Below, one piece after another: positions 1 through 8,876 of a stretch of DNA of 64,000 bases (position 1 is its first letter; every line of letters begins with the position of its first letter). Below the pieces are notes generated by a model. That model did no database searches, was not told where the DNA came from, and worked only from the letters and a program-made list of their open reading frames with translations. Made by a program: the position numbers and the translations under genes. The stretch is from Vitreoscilla sp. (GTDB lineage Bacteria > Pseudomonadota > Gammaproteobacteria > Burkholderiales > Neisseriaceae): positions 1 through 64,000 of the forward strand of contig JASLFS010000001.1 in the NCBI GenBank assembly GCA_030150505.1. Reading direction: 5' to 3'.

Positions 1-97
1 ATATTTTTTATGCAAAAACAAAAAAACATATTTTATTCAAAAAGTTAATGTATAAATTCAATTCACTTGCCAAAAGATGGAACTTACGGCGATAATG

Positions 98-290
98 TGA
101 CTGTTTTACAGGAGAGACCTTTTTTAAAAAAAGGCACCGAAGGCGCAGAAACCCTCAAATCGCTCAGGTAAAAGGACTGTAAAACCCTTCTTGTGAAAAT
201 GGTCACATCTGGAGAGAGATGCAATTAGCATCCACCGAAGGGGAAAAGAGCTCATGGCTCGAAAATCTCAGGTCTAAGGACAGATAGGGG
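98..290 (+). promoter_or_regulatory. tandem glycine riboswitch upstream of gcvT
   Basis: Two consecutive glycine aptamers precede the glycine cleavage genes. Aptamer 1 (about 103-185) closes with GTTTTACA pairing TGTAAAAC and carries the family signatures GGAGAGACC, CACCGAAGG and CTCAGGTAAAAGGAC. Aptamer 2 (about 207-285) closes with ATCTG/CAGAT and carries GGAGAGA, CACCGAAGG and CTCAGGTCTAAGGACAG. This two-aptamer layout is the classic glycine-sensing arrangement that usually turns on gcv expression when glycine is high. A TATAAAT at 50-56 could be a -10 element, but no convincing promoter can be fixed. I see no terminator hairpin before the gcvT start, so control may be translational. Confidence 0.93.
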
Positions 291-338
291 AAACTTTTGC
301 AATATGCAAAGGAGCCTTTATTATATGGAGAAACAAAC

Positions 339-1436
339 ATGAGTGAACCTTTAAAAACCCCTTTTTACTCATCTCACGTTGAAGCTGGCGGTAAGATGGT
401 CGACTTTTCTGGTTGGAATCTACCGATTCATTACGGCTCACAAATCAAAGAACACGAAGCTGTACGCACAGATGCAGGTATGTTTGACGTTTCTCATATG
501 ACGATTACGGATGTCAAAGGTGCTGGTGCAAAAGCTTGGTTGCAATATTTACTGGCTAATAATGTTGATAAATTAAAAACAGTCGGTAAAGCTCTCTATT
601 CACCTATGCTAAATGAAGAAGCTGGCGTTATTGATGATTTAATCGTTTATTTAATGAACGAAAATGAAAACGAATACCGCATTGTGTCTAATGCAGCAAC
701 GCGTGAAAAAGACACTGCTCACTTTGAAAAAACCAGTCAAGATTTTGATGTGCAATTAAACCAACGCTTAGATTTAGCCATGTTGGCTTTGCAAGGTCCT
801 AATGCCATTGAAAAACTATTGTCTATTAAACCTGAATGGCAAGCTGTACTGGCTGAATTAAAACCATTCCAAGGAATTGATTTAGGCGAAAAATGGTTTG
901 TGGCTAGAACAGGCTACACTGGTGAAGATGGTGTAGAAGTGATTTTACCTGCTGAACAATCTGCTGAATTCTTTACTGCATTAAAAAATGCAAACATTAC
1001 ACCTTGTGGCTTAGGCTCTCGCGATACTTTGCGTATGGAAGCTGGTATGAATCTATATGGTCATGATATGGATGAAGAAACCAGCCCATTGGAAGCTGGC
1101 ATGGGTTGGACCATTGCTTGGAATGATGACCGTGATTTTATTGGCAAAGCAAAATTGGCTGAGCAAAAAAATAACGGTGTTGATGTGAAACAAGTGGGTA
1201 TTGTTCTAGAAAGCCGTGGCGTCTTGCGTGAAGGCATGGAAGTTAATATTCCTGGCATTGGTACAGGCGTTTTAACCAGTGGCACATTCTCACCATCACT
1301 AAAACAATCAATCGGCATTGCTCGTGTTCCTAAAGCAACTGCTGACCAAGCTCAAGTAGACATTCGCGGTACATTAACTGATGTTCGTGTTATTAAACTG
1401 CCATTTGTTCGCAATGGTAAGAAGCAATTTGACTGA
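339..1436 (+). CDS. gcvT: aminomethyltransferase, glycine cleavage T protein
   Basis: T protein of the glycine cleavage system. It takes the aminomethyl group from the H-protein lipoyl arm, releases ammonia and makes 5,10-methylene-tetrahydrofolate in the cytoplasm. The 365 residues match the family length. The N-terminus has the family's FSGW, MFDVSHM and GVIDD motifs, with the catalytic aspartate at residue 99 or 100. The start at 339 is preceded by GGAG at 327-330 and begins MSEPLKTPF. The same frame stays open upstream to a TTG at 297, but that part overlaps the leader. It is the first gene after the glycine riboswitch, with gcvH 63 bases downstream. Confidence 0.97.
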   Translation: MSEPLKTPFYSSHVEAGGKMVDFSGWNLPIHYGSQIKEHEAVRTDAGMFDVSHMTITDVKGAGAKAWLQYLLANNVDKLKTVGKALYSPMLNEEAGVIDDLIVYLMNENENEYRIVSNAATREKDTAHFEKTSQDFDVQLNQRLDLAMLALQGPNAIEKLLSIKPEWQAVLAELKPFQGIDLGEKWFVARTGYTGEDGVEVILPAEQSAEFFTALKNANITPCGLGSRDTLRMEAGMNLYGHDMDEETSPLEAGMGWTIAWNDDRDFIGKAKLAEQKNNGVDVKQVGIVLESRGVLREGMEVNIPGIGTGVLTSGTFSPSLKQSIGIARVPKATADQAQVDIRGTLTDVRVIKLPFVRNGKKQFD

Positions 1437-1499
1437 ATTTGACTACTGTATTGATAACGATCGATACAAACATTAAATATATCAACTGGAGAAAACCCA

Positions 1500-1883
1500 A
1501 TGAGCAATATCCCTAGCGATTTGAAATATGTAGATAGCCACGAATGGTTGCGTTTAGAAGCTGACGGTACTGTTACTGTTGGCATTACTGAACATGCTCA
1601 AGATTTATTAGGCGACATCGTATTTGTTGAATTACCTGAAGTGGATGTTGAATTCGCAGCAGAAGACCAAGCTGGCGTTGTTGAATCTGTTAAAGCGGCA
1701 TCAGATGTTAATAGCCCAATCGCTGGTACGGTTGTTGCAATTAACGAAGCTTTGGTTGATGCTCCTGAAACAGCAAACAGTGATCCTTATGGCGAAGGTT
1801 GGTTCTTCCGCATTAAGCCAGCAAATGCTGCTGACTTAGACAGCTTAATGAGCGCAGAAGATTACGCTGCTGAAATCGGTTAA
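1500..1883 (+). CDS. gcvH: glycine cleavage system H protein
   Basis: Lipoyl carrier protein that shuttles the aminomethyl group from GcvP to GcvT and passes reducing equivalents to lipoamide dehydrogenase. The 127 residues are the standard length. The lipoylation site is ESVKAASD with the modified lysine at residue 65, and the C-terminal GEGWFFRI motif is present. A GGAG ribosome site sits a few bases before the ATG. It follows gcvT closely and should share its riboswitch-controlled transcript. A strong terminator-like hairpin follows directly. Confidence 0.97.
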   Translation: MSNIPSDLKYVDSHEWLRLEADGTVTVGITEHAQDLLGDIVFVELPEVDVEFAAEDQAGVVESVKAASDVNSPIAGTVVAINEALVDAPETANSDPYGEGWFFRIKPANAADLDSLMSAEDYAAEIG

Positions 1884-1889
1884 TAGCCC

Positions 1890-1925
1890 AATGCCTCAAT
1901 AGTTTCAACTATTGGGGCATTTTTA
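1890..1925 (+). terminator. intrinsic terminator between gcvH and tag
   Basis: AATGCCTCAATAG pairs with CTATTGGGGCATT (one G-U pair) around a short loop and is followed by a run of T. It lies inside what would otherwise be a gcvT-gcvH-tag-gcvP operon, so it should lower or separate expression of the last two genes. Confidence 0.82.
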
Positions 1926-1940
1926 ATTTACGGTAAAAGC

Positions 1941-2513
1941 ATGACTTCAAGTTATTGTGAATGGGTTAATCAAATTGAAGATGAACATAATATTCATCGA
2001 CAATATCATGATCAAGATTATGGTTTTCCATTGCATGATGATAATGCTTTGTTCGGTCGTTTGATTTTAGAAATCAATCAGGCTGGATTAAATTGGCAAA
2101 CCATTTTAAATAAAAGAGAATCCATCTTCCAAGCTTACGCTAACTTTAATATCTCTAAAGTAGCGGCTTTTAATGATAAAGATATCCAACGCTTATTAAA
2201 TGATAAAGGCATCATTCGCAATCGCTTAAAAATTCAGGCAGCCATTTATAACGCACAGCAAATATTATTGTTACAGCAACAATTTGGTTCATTTTTAGCT
2301 TGGCTAAATCACTTACATCCACTTTCATTGGATTTTTGGATCAAAGCATTTAAAAAACAATTTAAATTTGTTGGCCCTGAAATTGTGAATGAATTTTTAA
2401 TGAGTACGGGCTATTTAGTTGGTGCTCATTCTGAAAATTGCCCTATTTATCAAAAAACGGTTGCCCAAAAACCAGCTTGGTTACAAACAATAGTGATGAA
2501 TCATGATGATTAA
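1941..2513 (+). CDS. tag: DNA-3-methyladenine glycosylase I
   Basis: Base-excision repair enzyme that removes 3-methyladenine from alkylated DNA. The 190 residues fit the Tag family. Visible signatures are CEW at residues 6-8, a YHDQDYG block matching the family YHDxEWG, QAGLNWQTIL, KRE and the IIRNRLKI segment. The zinc site is completed by a C-terminal His-x3-Cys (HSENC). The ribosome site is weak (TAAAAG), and a terminator lies directly upstream. Its place between gcvH and gcvP has no metabolic link and looks like an insertion into the gcv cluster. Confidence 0.93.
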   Translation: MTSSYCEWVNQIEDEHNIHRQYHDQDYGFPLHDDNALFGRLILEINQAGLNWQTILNKRESIFQAYANFNISKVAAFNDKDIQRLLNDKGIIRNRLKIQAAIYNAQQILLLQQQFGSFLAWLNHLHPLSLDFWIKAFKKQFKFVGPEIVNEFLMSTGYLVGAHSENCPIYQKTVAQKPAWLQTIVMNHDD

Positions 2514-2579
2514 TCATCAACTGCATAATCAACATACAAGCACCATGCTTAATGATTTAGTAAATCAAAGGAAGAAACA

Positions 2580-5429
2580 ATGAGTTTTAACGACTTATTC
2601 AATGCTAATGAATTTATTGGTCGCCATATTGGTAGCAACGCTAATCAAAAAGAAGCGATGTTAGCCAAAGTTGGCGCAACTGACATGACAAACTTTATTG
2701 AACAAACTGTTCCTGAAAGTGTTCGCATGTCTGGCCATCTTAACTTGCCAAACAGCATGACTGAAGCCAATGCTTTGGCTAAATTACGCTCTTTAGCGGA
2801 CAATATTACTGTCAATAAAAGCTATATTGGCATGGGTTACTACCCTGCAACTTTGCCGAATGTTATCGTTCGTAACGTTCTAGAAAATCCTGGCTGGTAT
2901 ACAGCTTACACACCTTACCAAGCTGAAGTGGCTCAAGGTCGTTTGGAAGCGTTATTAAATTTCCAACAAGTTTGTATTGATTTAACAGGTTTGGAAGTGG
3001 CTGGTGCGTCATTATTGGATGAAGCAACAGCTGCTGCTGAAGCGATGGCAATGGCTCGTCGCATTGGTAAATCAAAATCAAATCAATTTTTTGTTGATAG
3101 CCGCATTTATCCACAAACATTAGATGTGATGAAAACCCGTGCTGAGTATTTTGGCTTTGAATTGGTTGTGGGCGATTTTGCTCAAGCACAAGAAGGTGAA
3201 TACTTTGGTGCTTTATTCCAATATGTTGGCGTTAATGGTGATGTGGTTGATTTAACCGATATTATCACTGCTGTTAAATCCAAAGGTGCTATTGCTTGTG
3301 TTGCTGCTGATATCATGAGTTTGGTGTTATTAAAATCACCAGCTAGCATGGGCGCTGATATTGCATTGGGTAATACGCAACGCTTTGGCGTGCCAATGGG
3401 TTTTGGTGGTCCTCACGCAGCTTACTTTGCTTTTCAAGATAAAGTAAAACGTTCTGCTCCTGGTCGCATTATTGGTGTATCAGTTGATGCCAATGGCAAA
3501 ACAGCTCTACGCATGGCTTTACAAACTCGTGAGCAGCATATCCGCCGCGAAAAAGCGAATTCAAATATCTGTACGTCACAAGTATTATTGGCCAACTTAG
3601 CAGGTATGTACGCTGTTTATCATGGTCCTGAAGGTGTTCAACGTATTGCTAAACGCATTCACGCATTGGCTGTGGCTTTTGCCGAAGCGGTTAAAGCTGC
3701 TGGTTTGTCTGTTGTTCATGATTCTTTCTTTGATACTGTTTTGGTTAATACTGGTGCTAAAACACAAGCAATCTATGAAACTGCTTTAGCAGCAGGCTAT
3801 AACTTGCGTTTGGTTGATGATAGCCATTTAAGCGTTGCCTTCCATGAAGAATCTTTAGAGCAAGATTTCATTGATTTAGTCACTTTCTTCACAGGTCATG
3901 CTGGTCAATTACCGAATGAAGCTAAGCTAAACTTATCTGAAAACTTATTGCGCCAAGAAGCTATTTTGACTCACCCTGTATTTAATAGTCATCATACTGA
4001 GCACGAAATGCTACGCTATTTGAAATCTTTGGAAGACAAGGATTTAGCAATGAACCGCAGTATGATTTCATTGGGTAGCTGTACGATGAAATTAAATGCA
4101 ACTGCTGAGATGATTCCAATTACATGGAAAGAATTTGCACATGTTCATCCGTTTGCTCCTCGTGATCAAGTGCAAGGTTATTTGGATATGATTGCTGGCT
4201 TAGAAGAGCAATTAAAAGCCATTACTGGTTTTGATGCCATTTCAATGCAGCCAAACTCAGGCGCAAGTGGTGAATATGCTGGTATGGTTGTGATTCGCCG
4301 TTACCAAGAATCAATGGGACAGGAACACCGCAATATTTGCTTAATTCCTCGTTCTGCACATGGCACGAATCCAGCAACTGCCATTATGGCTGGTTTAAAT
4401 GTGGTGGTGGTGAATACCGATGACCACGGAAACGTTGATGTTGCGGATTTAAAAGCAAAAGCGGAAGAACATAAAGACAATTTATGTGCCATTATGATTA
4501 CTTACCCATCAACTCATGGTGTGTTTGAATCTAGTATTCGTGAAATTTGCGATATTATTCATGCCAATGGTGGTCAGGTATACATGGATGGCGCGAACAT
4601 GAATGCTCAAGTAGCCATTATGCAACCAGCTGAAGTGGGTGCTGATGTACTGCACATGAACTTGCACAAAACATTCTGTATTCCTCATGGCGGTGGTGGC
4701 CCAGGTATGGGTCCAATTGGCATGAAATCACATCTTGCTCCATTCATTCCTAGCAATGTTATTTCTCCTGTACCAGCAGCTCAAAGTGGTATGAGCGCAG
4801 TATCTGCAGCACCATTTGGTAGCGCCAGTATTTTGCCAATCACTTGGATGTATATCACGATGATGGGCGCCAATGGTTTACGCGATGCAACGGAATCAGC
4901 TTTATTGCATGCAAACTATATCGCAGCACATTTAGCGGATGATTATCCTGTGCTTTATACTGGTCAAAATAACCGTGTTGCCCATGAATGTATTATCGAT
5001 TTACGCCCATTAAAAGCGGAAAGCGGTGTGACGGAAGTGGATATTGCAAAACGTTTAATGGATTACGGTTTCCACGCTCCAACCATGTCATTCCCTGTGG
5101 CTGGTACGTTAATGATTGAACCAACAGAATCTGAAAGCAAAGCCGAACTAGATCGCTTCATTGCTGCGATGAAACAAATTAAAGTAGAAGCATTGAAAGT
5201 TCAAAATGGCGAATGGCCAGCAGATGATAATCCATTGGTCAACGCTCCTCATACGGCAGAAAATGTGACTGGTGAATGGAACCATGCTTACACGCGTGAA
5301 GAAGCTGTTTATCCTTTAGATTACATTCGTAACCATAAATTCTGGCCAAGTGTGAATCGTGTTGATGATGTTTATGGTGATCGCAATTTAATTTGCTCTT
5401 GCCCAAGCATTGATAACTACGAAGATTAA
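2580..5429 (+). CDS. gcvP: glycine dehydrogenase (decarboxylating), P protein
   Basis: PLP enzyme that decarboxylates glycine and loads the remaining aminomethyl group on the GcvH lipoyl arm. The 949 residues show a full-length fused form (alpha and beta halves in one chain), as in E. coli. The PLP lysine is residue 697 in MNLHKTFCIPHGGGGPG. The N-terminal half keeps FIGRHIG and SYIGMGYYP. The ATG has a good AAAGGAAG ribosome site. A DUS-pair terminator ends the cluster. The lipoamide dehydrogenase subunit is not in the window, as is common because it is shared with other complexes. Confidence 0.98.
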   Translation: MSFNDLFNANEFIGRHIGSNANQKEAMLAKVGATDMTNFIEQTVPESVRMSGHLNLPNSMTEANALAKLRSLADNITVNKSYIGMGYYPATLPNVIVRNVLENPGWYTAYTPYQAEVAQGRLEALLNFQQVCIDLTGLEVAGASLLDEATAAAEAMAMARRIGKSKSNQFFVDSRIYPQTLDVMKTRAEYFGFELVVGDFAQAQEGEYFGALFQYVGVNGDVVDLTDIITAVKSKGAIACVAADIMSLVLLKSPASMGADIALGNTQRFGVPMGFGGPHAAYFAFQDKVKRSAPGRIIGVSVDANGKTALRMALQTREQHIRREKANSNICTSQVLLANLAGMYAVYHGPEGVQRIAKRIHALAVAFAEAVKAAGLSVVHDSFFDTVLVNTGAKTQAIYETALAAGYNLRLVDDSHLSVAFHEESLEQDFIDLVTFFTGHAGQLPNEAKLNLSENLLRQEAILTHPVFNSHHTEHEMLRYLKSLEDKDLAMNRSMISLGSCTMKLNATAEMIPITWKEFAHVHPFAPRDQVQGYLDMIAGLEEQLKAITGFDAISMQPNSGASGEYAGMVVIRRYQESMGQEHRNICLIPRSAHGTNPATAIMAGLNVVVVNTDDHGNVDVADLKAKAEEHKDNLCAIMITYPSTHGVFESSIREICDIIHANGGQVYMDGANMNAQVAIMQPAEVGADVLHMNLHKTFCIPHGGGGPGMGPIGMKSHLAPFIPSNVISPVPAAQSGMSAVSAAPFGSASILPITWMYITMMGANGLRDATESALLHANYIAAHLADDYPVLYTGQNNRVAHECIIDLRPLKAESGVTEVDIAKRLMDYGFHAPTMSFPVAGTLMIEPTESESKAELDRFIAAMKQIKVEALKVQNGEWPADDNPLVNAPHTAENVTGEWNHAYTREEAVYPLDYIRNHKFWPSVNRVDDVYGDRNLICSCPSIDNYED

Positions 5430-5451
5430 TCACATTAGATTTAATTAAAAA

Positions 5452-5486
5452 ACAGGCTGCCTGAAAGCTTTCAGGCAGCCTGTTTT
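5452..5486 (+). terminator. terminator built from an inverted pair of DNA uptake sequences
   Basis: AGGCTGCCTGAA (5454-5465) and its reverse complement (5470-5481) form a 12-bp stem with a 4-base loop, followed by TGTTTTCTT. Inverted DUS pairs acting as terminators after genes are typical of Neisseriaceae. An exact DnaA box (TGTGGATAA) follows at 5489-5497 but is isolated. Confidence 0.88.
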
Positions 5487-5572
5487 CTTGTGGATAACAT
5501 TCTGAATAACTTAATTAATCTTAAATTAAATTATTTAATAACAAATGCTTATATTTAATCAACAGCTGTGTA

Positions 5573-7033
5573 TTATTTTCTAATTGGAATGTTTTTTAAC
5601 ACAGACGTTAATAACGACCAATAACGACCAACACTCTCAATGTGAACACGCTCATCAGGCGAATGAGCTCCACGAATGGTTGGTCCAATGGAAACCATGT
5701 CCATATGTGGATATGGCTTTTTAAATAAACCACACTCTAAACCAGCATGAATCACCATGATATTGGGTATTTTTTGGAAAAGTTGCTGATACGTTTCCCG
5801 AACCAACTGCATTACTTTTGAATCATTATCAGGCTGCCAGCCAGGATAATCACCTTCAACCACAATATCTGCATTGGCCAAGCGAGCCAAAGAGCGCAAA
5901 ATACTCACAACACTGTTTTTACCACTTTCAATCAAAGAACGAACCAAAGCAATTATCTCAACTTGCTCTGCTTGCATGGTAATCACACCAATATTTAACG
6001 AAGTTTCCACTACGCCTTTGGCAACATCGCTCATTCGCATCACGCCATTTGGCAAACTATTTAATAAATCAACAAAACCATATTGAGATTCTAGCTTTAA
6101 CGCATTCTCATTAGCATCAAGCGTTTCCAAAATCAATTGCACATCCGACTCCACCTCGCACAATTCAGCTTGAATAACTTGCAAATATTCACTAACAGAC
6201 TGTTCTAAAGCAGCCACTTGTTTCGGTTCAACAGCAAAGTGAATATGCGCTTCACGAGGAATAGCATTTCTCAACGTTCCGCCCTGAAAATGAGTCAAAC
6301 GCAAACCCAAATCATCTTGGTATTTGGCAATAAATCGAGCCAACAATTTATTGGCATTGCCCAAATTTAAATGAACATCGCCGCCAGAATGGCCGCCACG
6401 CAAACCTTTTAAAGTTAATTGAAAACCCAACATGTTTTCAGCCAAAGCTTCACGAACCAACGGCAAGGTTGTAATCACATCCACACCACCCGCACAGCCC
6501 ATATAAACTTCGCCCTCTTCTTCAGAATCGGTATTAATTAAAATAGACGCATCAATCCAATCTGATTTCAAACCAAAAGCACCATCCATGCCTGTTTCTT
6601 CAGTCATGGTTAACAACACTTCTAAAGGACCATGCTCAACTGAATCATCCGCCAAAACAGCCAAACAAGAAGCCATACCAATACCATTATCAGCGCCTAA
6701 AGTTGTTCCTTTTGCTTTCACCCAATCGCCATCAATCCAAGGCACAATAGCATCTTGAGTAAAATCATGAGCCGTATCATTATTTTTTTGCGGAACCATA
6801 TCCAAATGCGCTTGTAAAACCACAGGCTCACGATTTTCCATGCCCGCGCTAGCTGATTTGGTTATCAAAACATTACCAACCTCATCTCGCTTAACAGCAA
6901 AACCCTTATCCATTGCCCAAGCCGTGATTTCATTAACCAAAGCTTCTTCATGATGAGAAGGATGAGGAATGGAACAAATTTTCGCAAAAATATCCCATAA
7001 TGGTTGCGGTTGCAAATTCGATAATTCAGACAT
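5573..7033 (-). CDS. pepD: aminoacyl-histidine dipeptidase (Xaa-His dipeptidase, carnosinase)
   Basis: Cytoplasmic M20-family metallopeptidase that hydrolyses dipeptides such as Xaa-His. The 486 residues match E. coli PepD. Metal-site motifs are in order: HLDMVPQ (His76, Asp78), TLGADNG with Asp115, TEETGMDGAFG with the catalytic Glu145/Glu146, NTDSEEEGE near 172-180, and a C-terminal GPTIRGAHSPDE containing the last His. The start MSELSNLQPQPLW resembles E. coli PepD and has AAGG upstream. A short tandem repeat of ATAACGACCA lies near its 3' end (about 5609-5630). It stands alone between oppositely placed terminators. Confidence 0.95.
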   Translation of the reverse strand: MSELSNLQPQPLWDIFAKICSIPHPSHHEEALVNEITAWAMDKGFAVKRDEVGNVLITKSASAGMENREPVVLQAHLDMVPQKNNDTAHDFTQDAIVPWIDGDWVKAKGTTLGADNGIGMASCLAVLADDSVEHGPLEVLLTMTEETGMDGAFGLKSDWIDASILINTDSEEEGEVYMGCAGGVDVITTLPLVREALAENMLGFQLTLKGLRGGHSGGDVHLNLGNANKLLARFIAKYQDDLGLRLTHFQGGTLRNAIPREAHIHFAVEPKQVAALEQSVSEYLQVIQAELCEVESDVQLILETLDANENALKLESQYGFVDLLNSLPNGVMRMSDVAKGVVETSLNIGVITMQAEQVEIIALVRSLIESGKNSVVSILRSLARLANADIVVEGDYPGWQPDNDSKVMQLVRETYQQLFQKIPNIMVIHAGLECGLFKKPYPHMDMVSIGPTIRGAHSPDERVHIESVGRYWSLLTSVLKNIPIRK

Positions 7034-7110
7034 AATCTAAGCCTTTATCTGTCTATAAATAACAATGTCAATATTGTACGCCGATGAACCATCAAATCAA
7101 AAAACTCACT

Positions 7111-7141
7111 CATAAAAAAAGCACCCCAAAAGGTGCTTTAT
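7111..7141 (-). terminator. terminator of the 7163-7786 lipoprotein gene
   Basis: Read on the minus strand, AAAGCACC and GGTGCTTT form an 8-bp stem followed by a run of seven T. It separates the lipoprotein gene from pepD. Confidence 0.82.
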
Positions 7142-7162
7142 AGCAGTGCATTCAATGGCAAG

Positions 7163-7786
7163 CTAATGACTAAAATCACATTGCAAAGAAACCTGACCAT
7201 GATATTGCTTATCTAAATACACTTGTGAATAATCCCCAGTGGCTTCAGTTAATTCAGCAGCAGGCTGATATTGTATTTTCTCTAAAATATGCTTAATGCT
7301 ATCCCACGGCTGACTAAACACCAGCACAGAACCATTCACACCATTGCCATGGCCACGATAAAACTGAATTTTATCAATATCCAAACCATAATACTGACCA
7401 TGTTTTACTGGCACATTAAAGAAGCTTAAATCATCTTTGTGAATCACTTCCACTTCGCCAACATCCAAAGCAAACGGTTCAGGTAACACTAATTTTCCCA
7501 ACAATGGTTTGCTATCCACCATTTTTTCTGGATTATCTTCGTACTGAATTAAATGCTCTTGTAGCTCACTTAAAATTGAACTATTTTGGCAGCCTTTTTC
7601 CCAATCTTTAAAGACAGGAGTCCAATCCACAGCCAAATCATCCGACTGAATTCCAGAAGCTTCTTCACTGGCCAATTCAGTTAAAGCCCGAGCTGCCGCA
7701 GCTTCTCTATCATCATCGAAATCAGAATGACAAGCCATTAAAGACATCACCAATAAAATTCCTAAACTTTTTTTAACCCAACGCAT
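7163..7786 (-). CDS. putative lipoprotein of unknown function
   Basis: I do not recognise a family. The 207-residue product starts MRWVKKSLGILL and has a signal peptide with lipobox LMAC, giving lipidated Cys19 followed by His and Ser, so outer-membrane or inner-membrane lipidation is predicted. The mature start is rich in Asp, Glu and Ala, and the rest is a soluble domain with two Cys (CQN and LQC) that could pair. The start is set by AAGGAG nine bases before the ATG at 7786; an upstream GTG in frame is too close to that site. It has its own terminator. Confidence 0.72.
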   Translation of the reverse strand: MRWVKKSLGILLVMSLMACHSDFDDDREAAAARALTELASEEASGIQSDDLAVDWTPVFKDWEKGCQNSSILSELQEHLIQYEDNPEKMVDSKPLLGKLVLPEPFALDVGEVEVIHKDDLSFFNVPVKHGQYYGLDIDKIQFYRGHGNGVNGSVLVFSQPWDSIKHILEKIQYQPAAELTEATGDYSQVYLDKQYHGQVSLQCDFSH

Positions 7787-8094
7787 GAACACTTTCTCCT
7801 TACCATCAGAAAGCCTTTAACCATTAATAAACATACAAAACAAAATTATATTGTGAATATTATTAATCACTCATCCGTTTTAATTTTAATAATTCTGTTG
7901 CAGCCCATTACCCATTGAAATAACCACATTGCTATTTATTTCAAAATAAACTGAATCATTCAACCTTAACACAAGCCCAATTGATTCCAATAACAAAGCA
8001 ACAATTTAGAATGCCCTATGAGGTAATTTACACACAAAAAAAGCCGCCTGAAAAAATCAAGCAGCTTTTTTTAAAAAACCAAATCAATTAATTT
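7787..8094. other. intergenic stretch holding the xpt terminator
   Basis: About 300 bases with no plausible gene. At 8036-8073 there is a hairpin that, read on the minus strand, has AAGCTGCTTGA pairing TCAGGCGGCTT and then a T run; it is the likely xpt terminator and looks like a degenerate DUS pair. The AT-rich remainder should contain the promoter of the minus-strand lipoprotein, but I cannot fix it. Confidence 0.6.
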
Positions 8095-8661
8095 TTATTT
8101 AATCTTAATTGTACAGTTTGATAAATCTTCAATACTGGCCAAAGCTTCAACACGAACGCCCAGCTCTTCAATTTTTTGACGGCCTTCTTGGAAAGCTTTC
8201 TCAATAATAAAGCCCATACCAACCAAATTAGCACCAGCTTGTTTAACCAATTCAATAACACCTAATGCAGCATTACCATAAGCCAAGAAATCATCAACAA
8301 ACAAAACATTGTCTTCAGGCGTTAAGAAGTCTGCGCTAATAACCACATCATAAGTACGTTGTTTCGTAAACGAATGTACTTGAGTGTGCAAAACATTTTC
8401 AATGGTGCTAGGTGCTTTTTTCTTAGCAAATACAACAGGTAAATTTAATAAATAACCCGTCATGATTGCAGGAGCAATGCCACTTGCTTCAATAGTCATG
8501 ATTTTATTTACATTTGTGCCAGCAAAAAGACGGACAAACTCAACTCCAATTGACTTCATTAAAGTCGGGTCCATTTGATGATTGATAAAGCTATCAACTT
8601 TTAAGATACCACCTTCAAAACAACGTCCATCTTGAAGGATACGTTTTTTTAATAAATCCAT
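8095..8661 (-). CDS. xpt: xanthine phosphoribosyltransferase
   Basis: Purine salvage enzyme joining xanthine to PRPP to form XMP. The 188 residues and start MDLLKKRILQDG match the Bacillus-type Xpt, not the short enterobacterial Gpt. The PRPP-binding loop is LFVDDFLAYGNA at about residues 120-131, and EASGIAPA matches the second family motif. I looked for a purine riboswitch in the leader and saw none. It is monocistronic, with a terminator at 8036-8073. Confidence 0.94.
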   Translation of the reverse strand: MDLLKKRILQDGRCFEGGILKVDSFINHQMDPTLMKSIGVEFVRLFAGTNVNKIMTIEASGIAPAIMTGYLLNLPVVFAKKKAPSTIENVLHTQVHSFTKQRTYDVVISADFLTPEDNVLFVDDFLAYGNAALGVIELVKQAGANLVGMGFIIEKAFQEGRQKIEELGVRVEALASIEDLSNCTIKIK

Positions 8662-8876
8662 GACCTAAGTCCAGTGCATTATTTTCAGAATGCGCCTAAT
8701 TATAACCTAATATTGCTGATATACCAGAAATTAAGGCAAGTCTTTTACAATCACAACAGAAAAACAACCACCAACTAAACCAACATCATAATACCAGATA
8801 GTTTCTTTACTCTACTTATACCATGGTTCAATATATCTTTTTATGCTTCAATGGGTTATAAAAAAAGGAGAAAACA

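Noticed and set aside
5454..5481. Inverted repeats of AGGCTGCCTGAA as insertion-sequence ends or CRISPR repeats
   Set aside because: They are 12-mers near gene ends without transposase, target duplications or regular spacers, which fits uptake sequences.
5605..5632. Tandem ATAACGACCA as a functional repeat
   Set aside because: Only two copies, inside the pepD coding sequence, where the encoded peptide is normal for the family.
8662..8876. Purine riboswitch in the xpt leader
   Set aside because: The conserved purine aptamer loop sequences are not visible on the minus strand.
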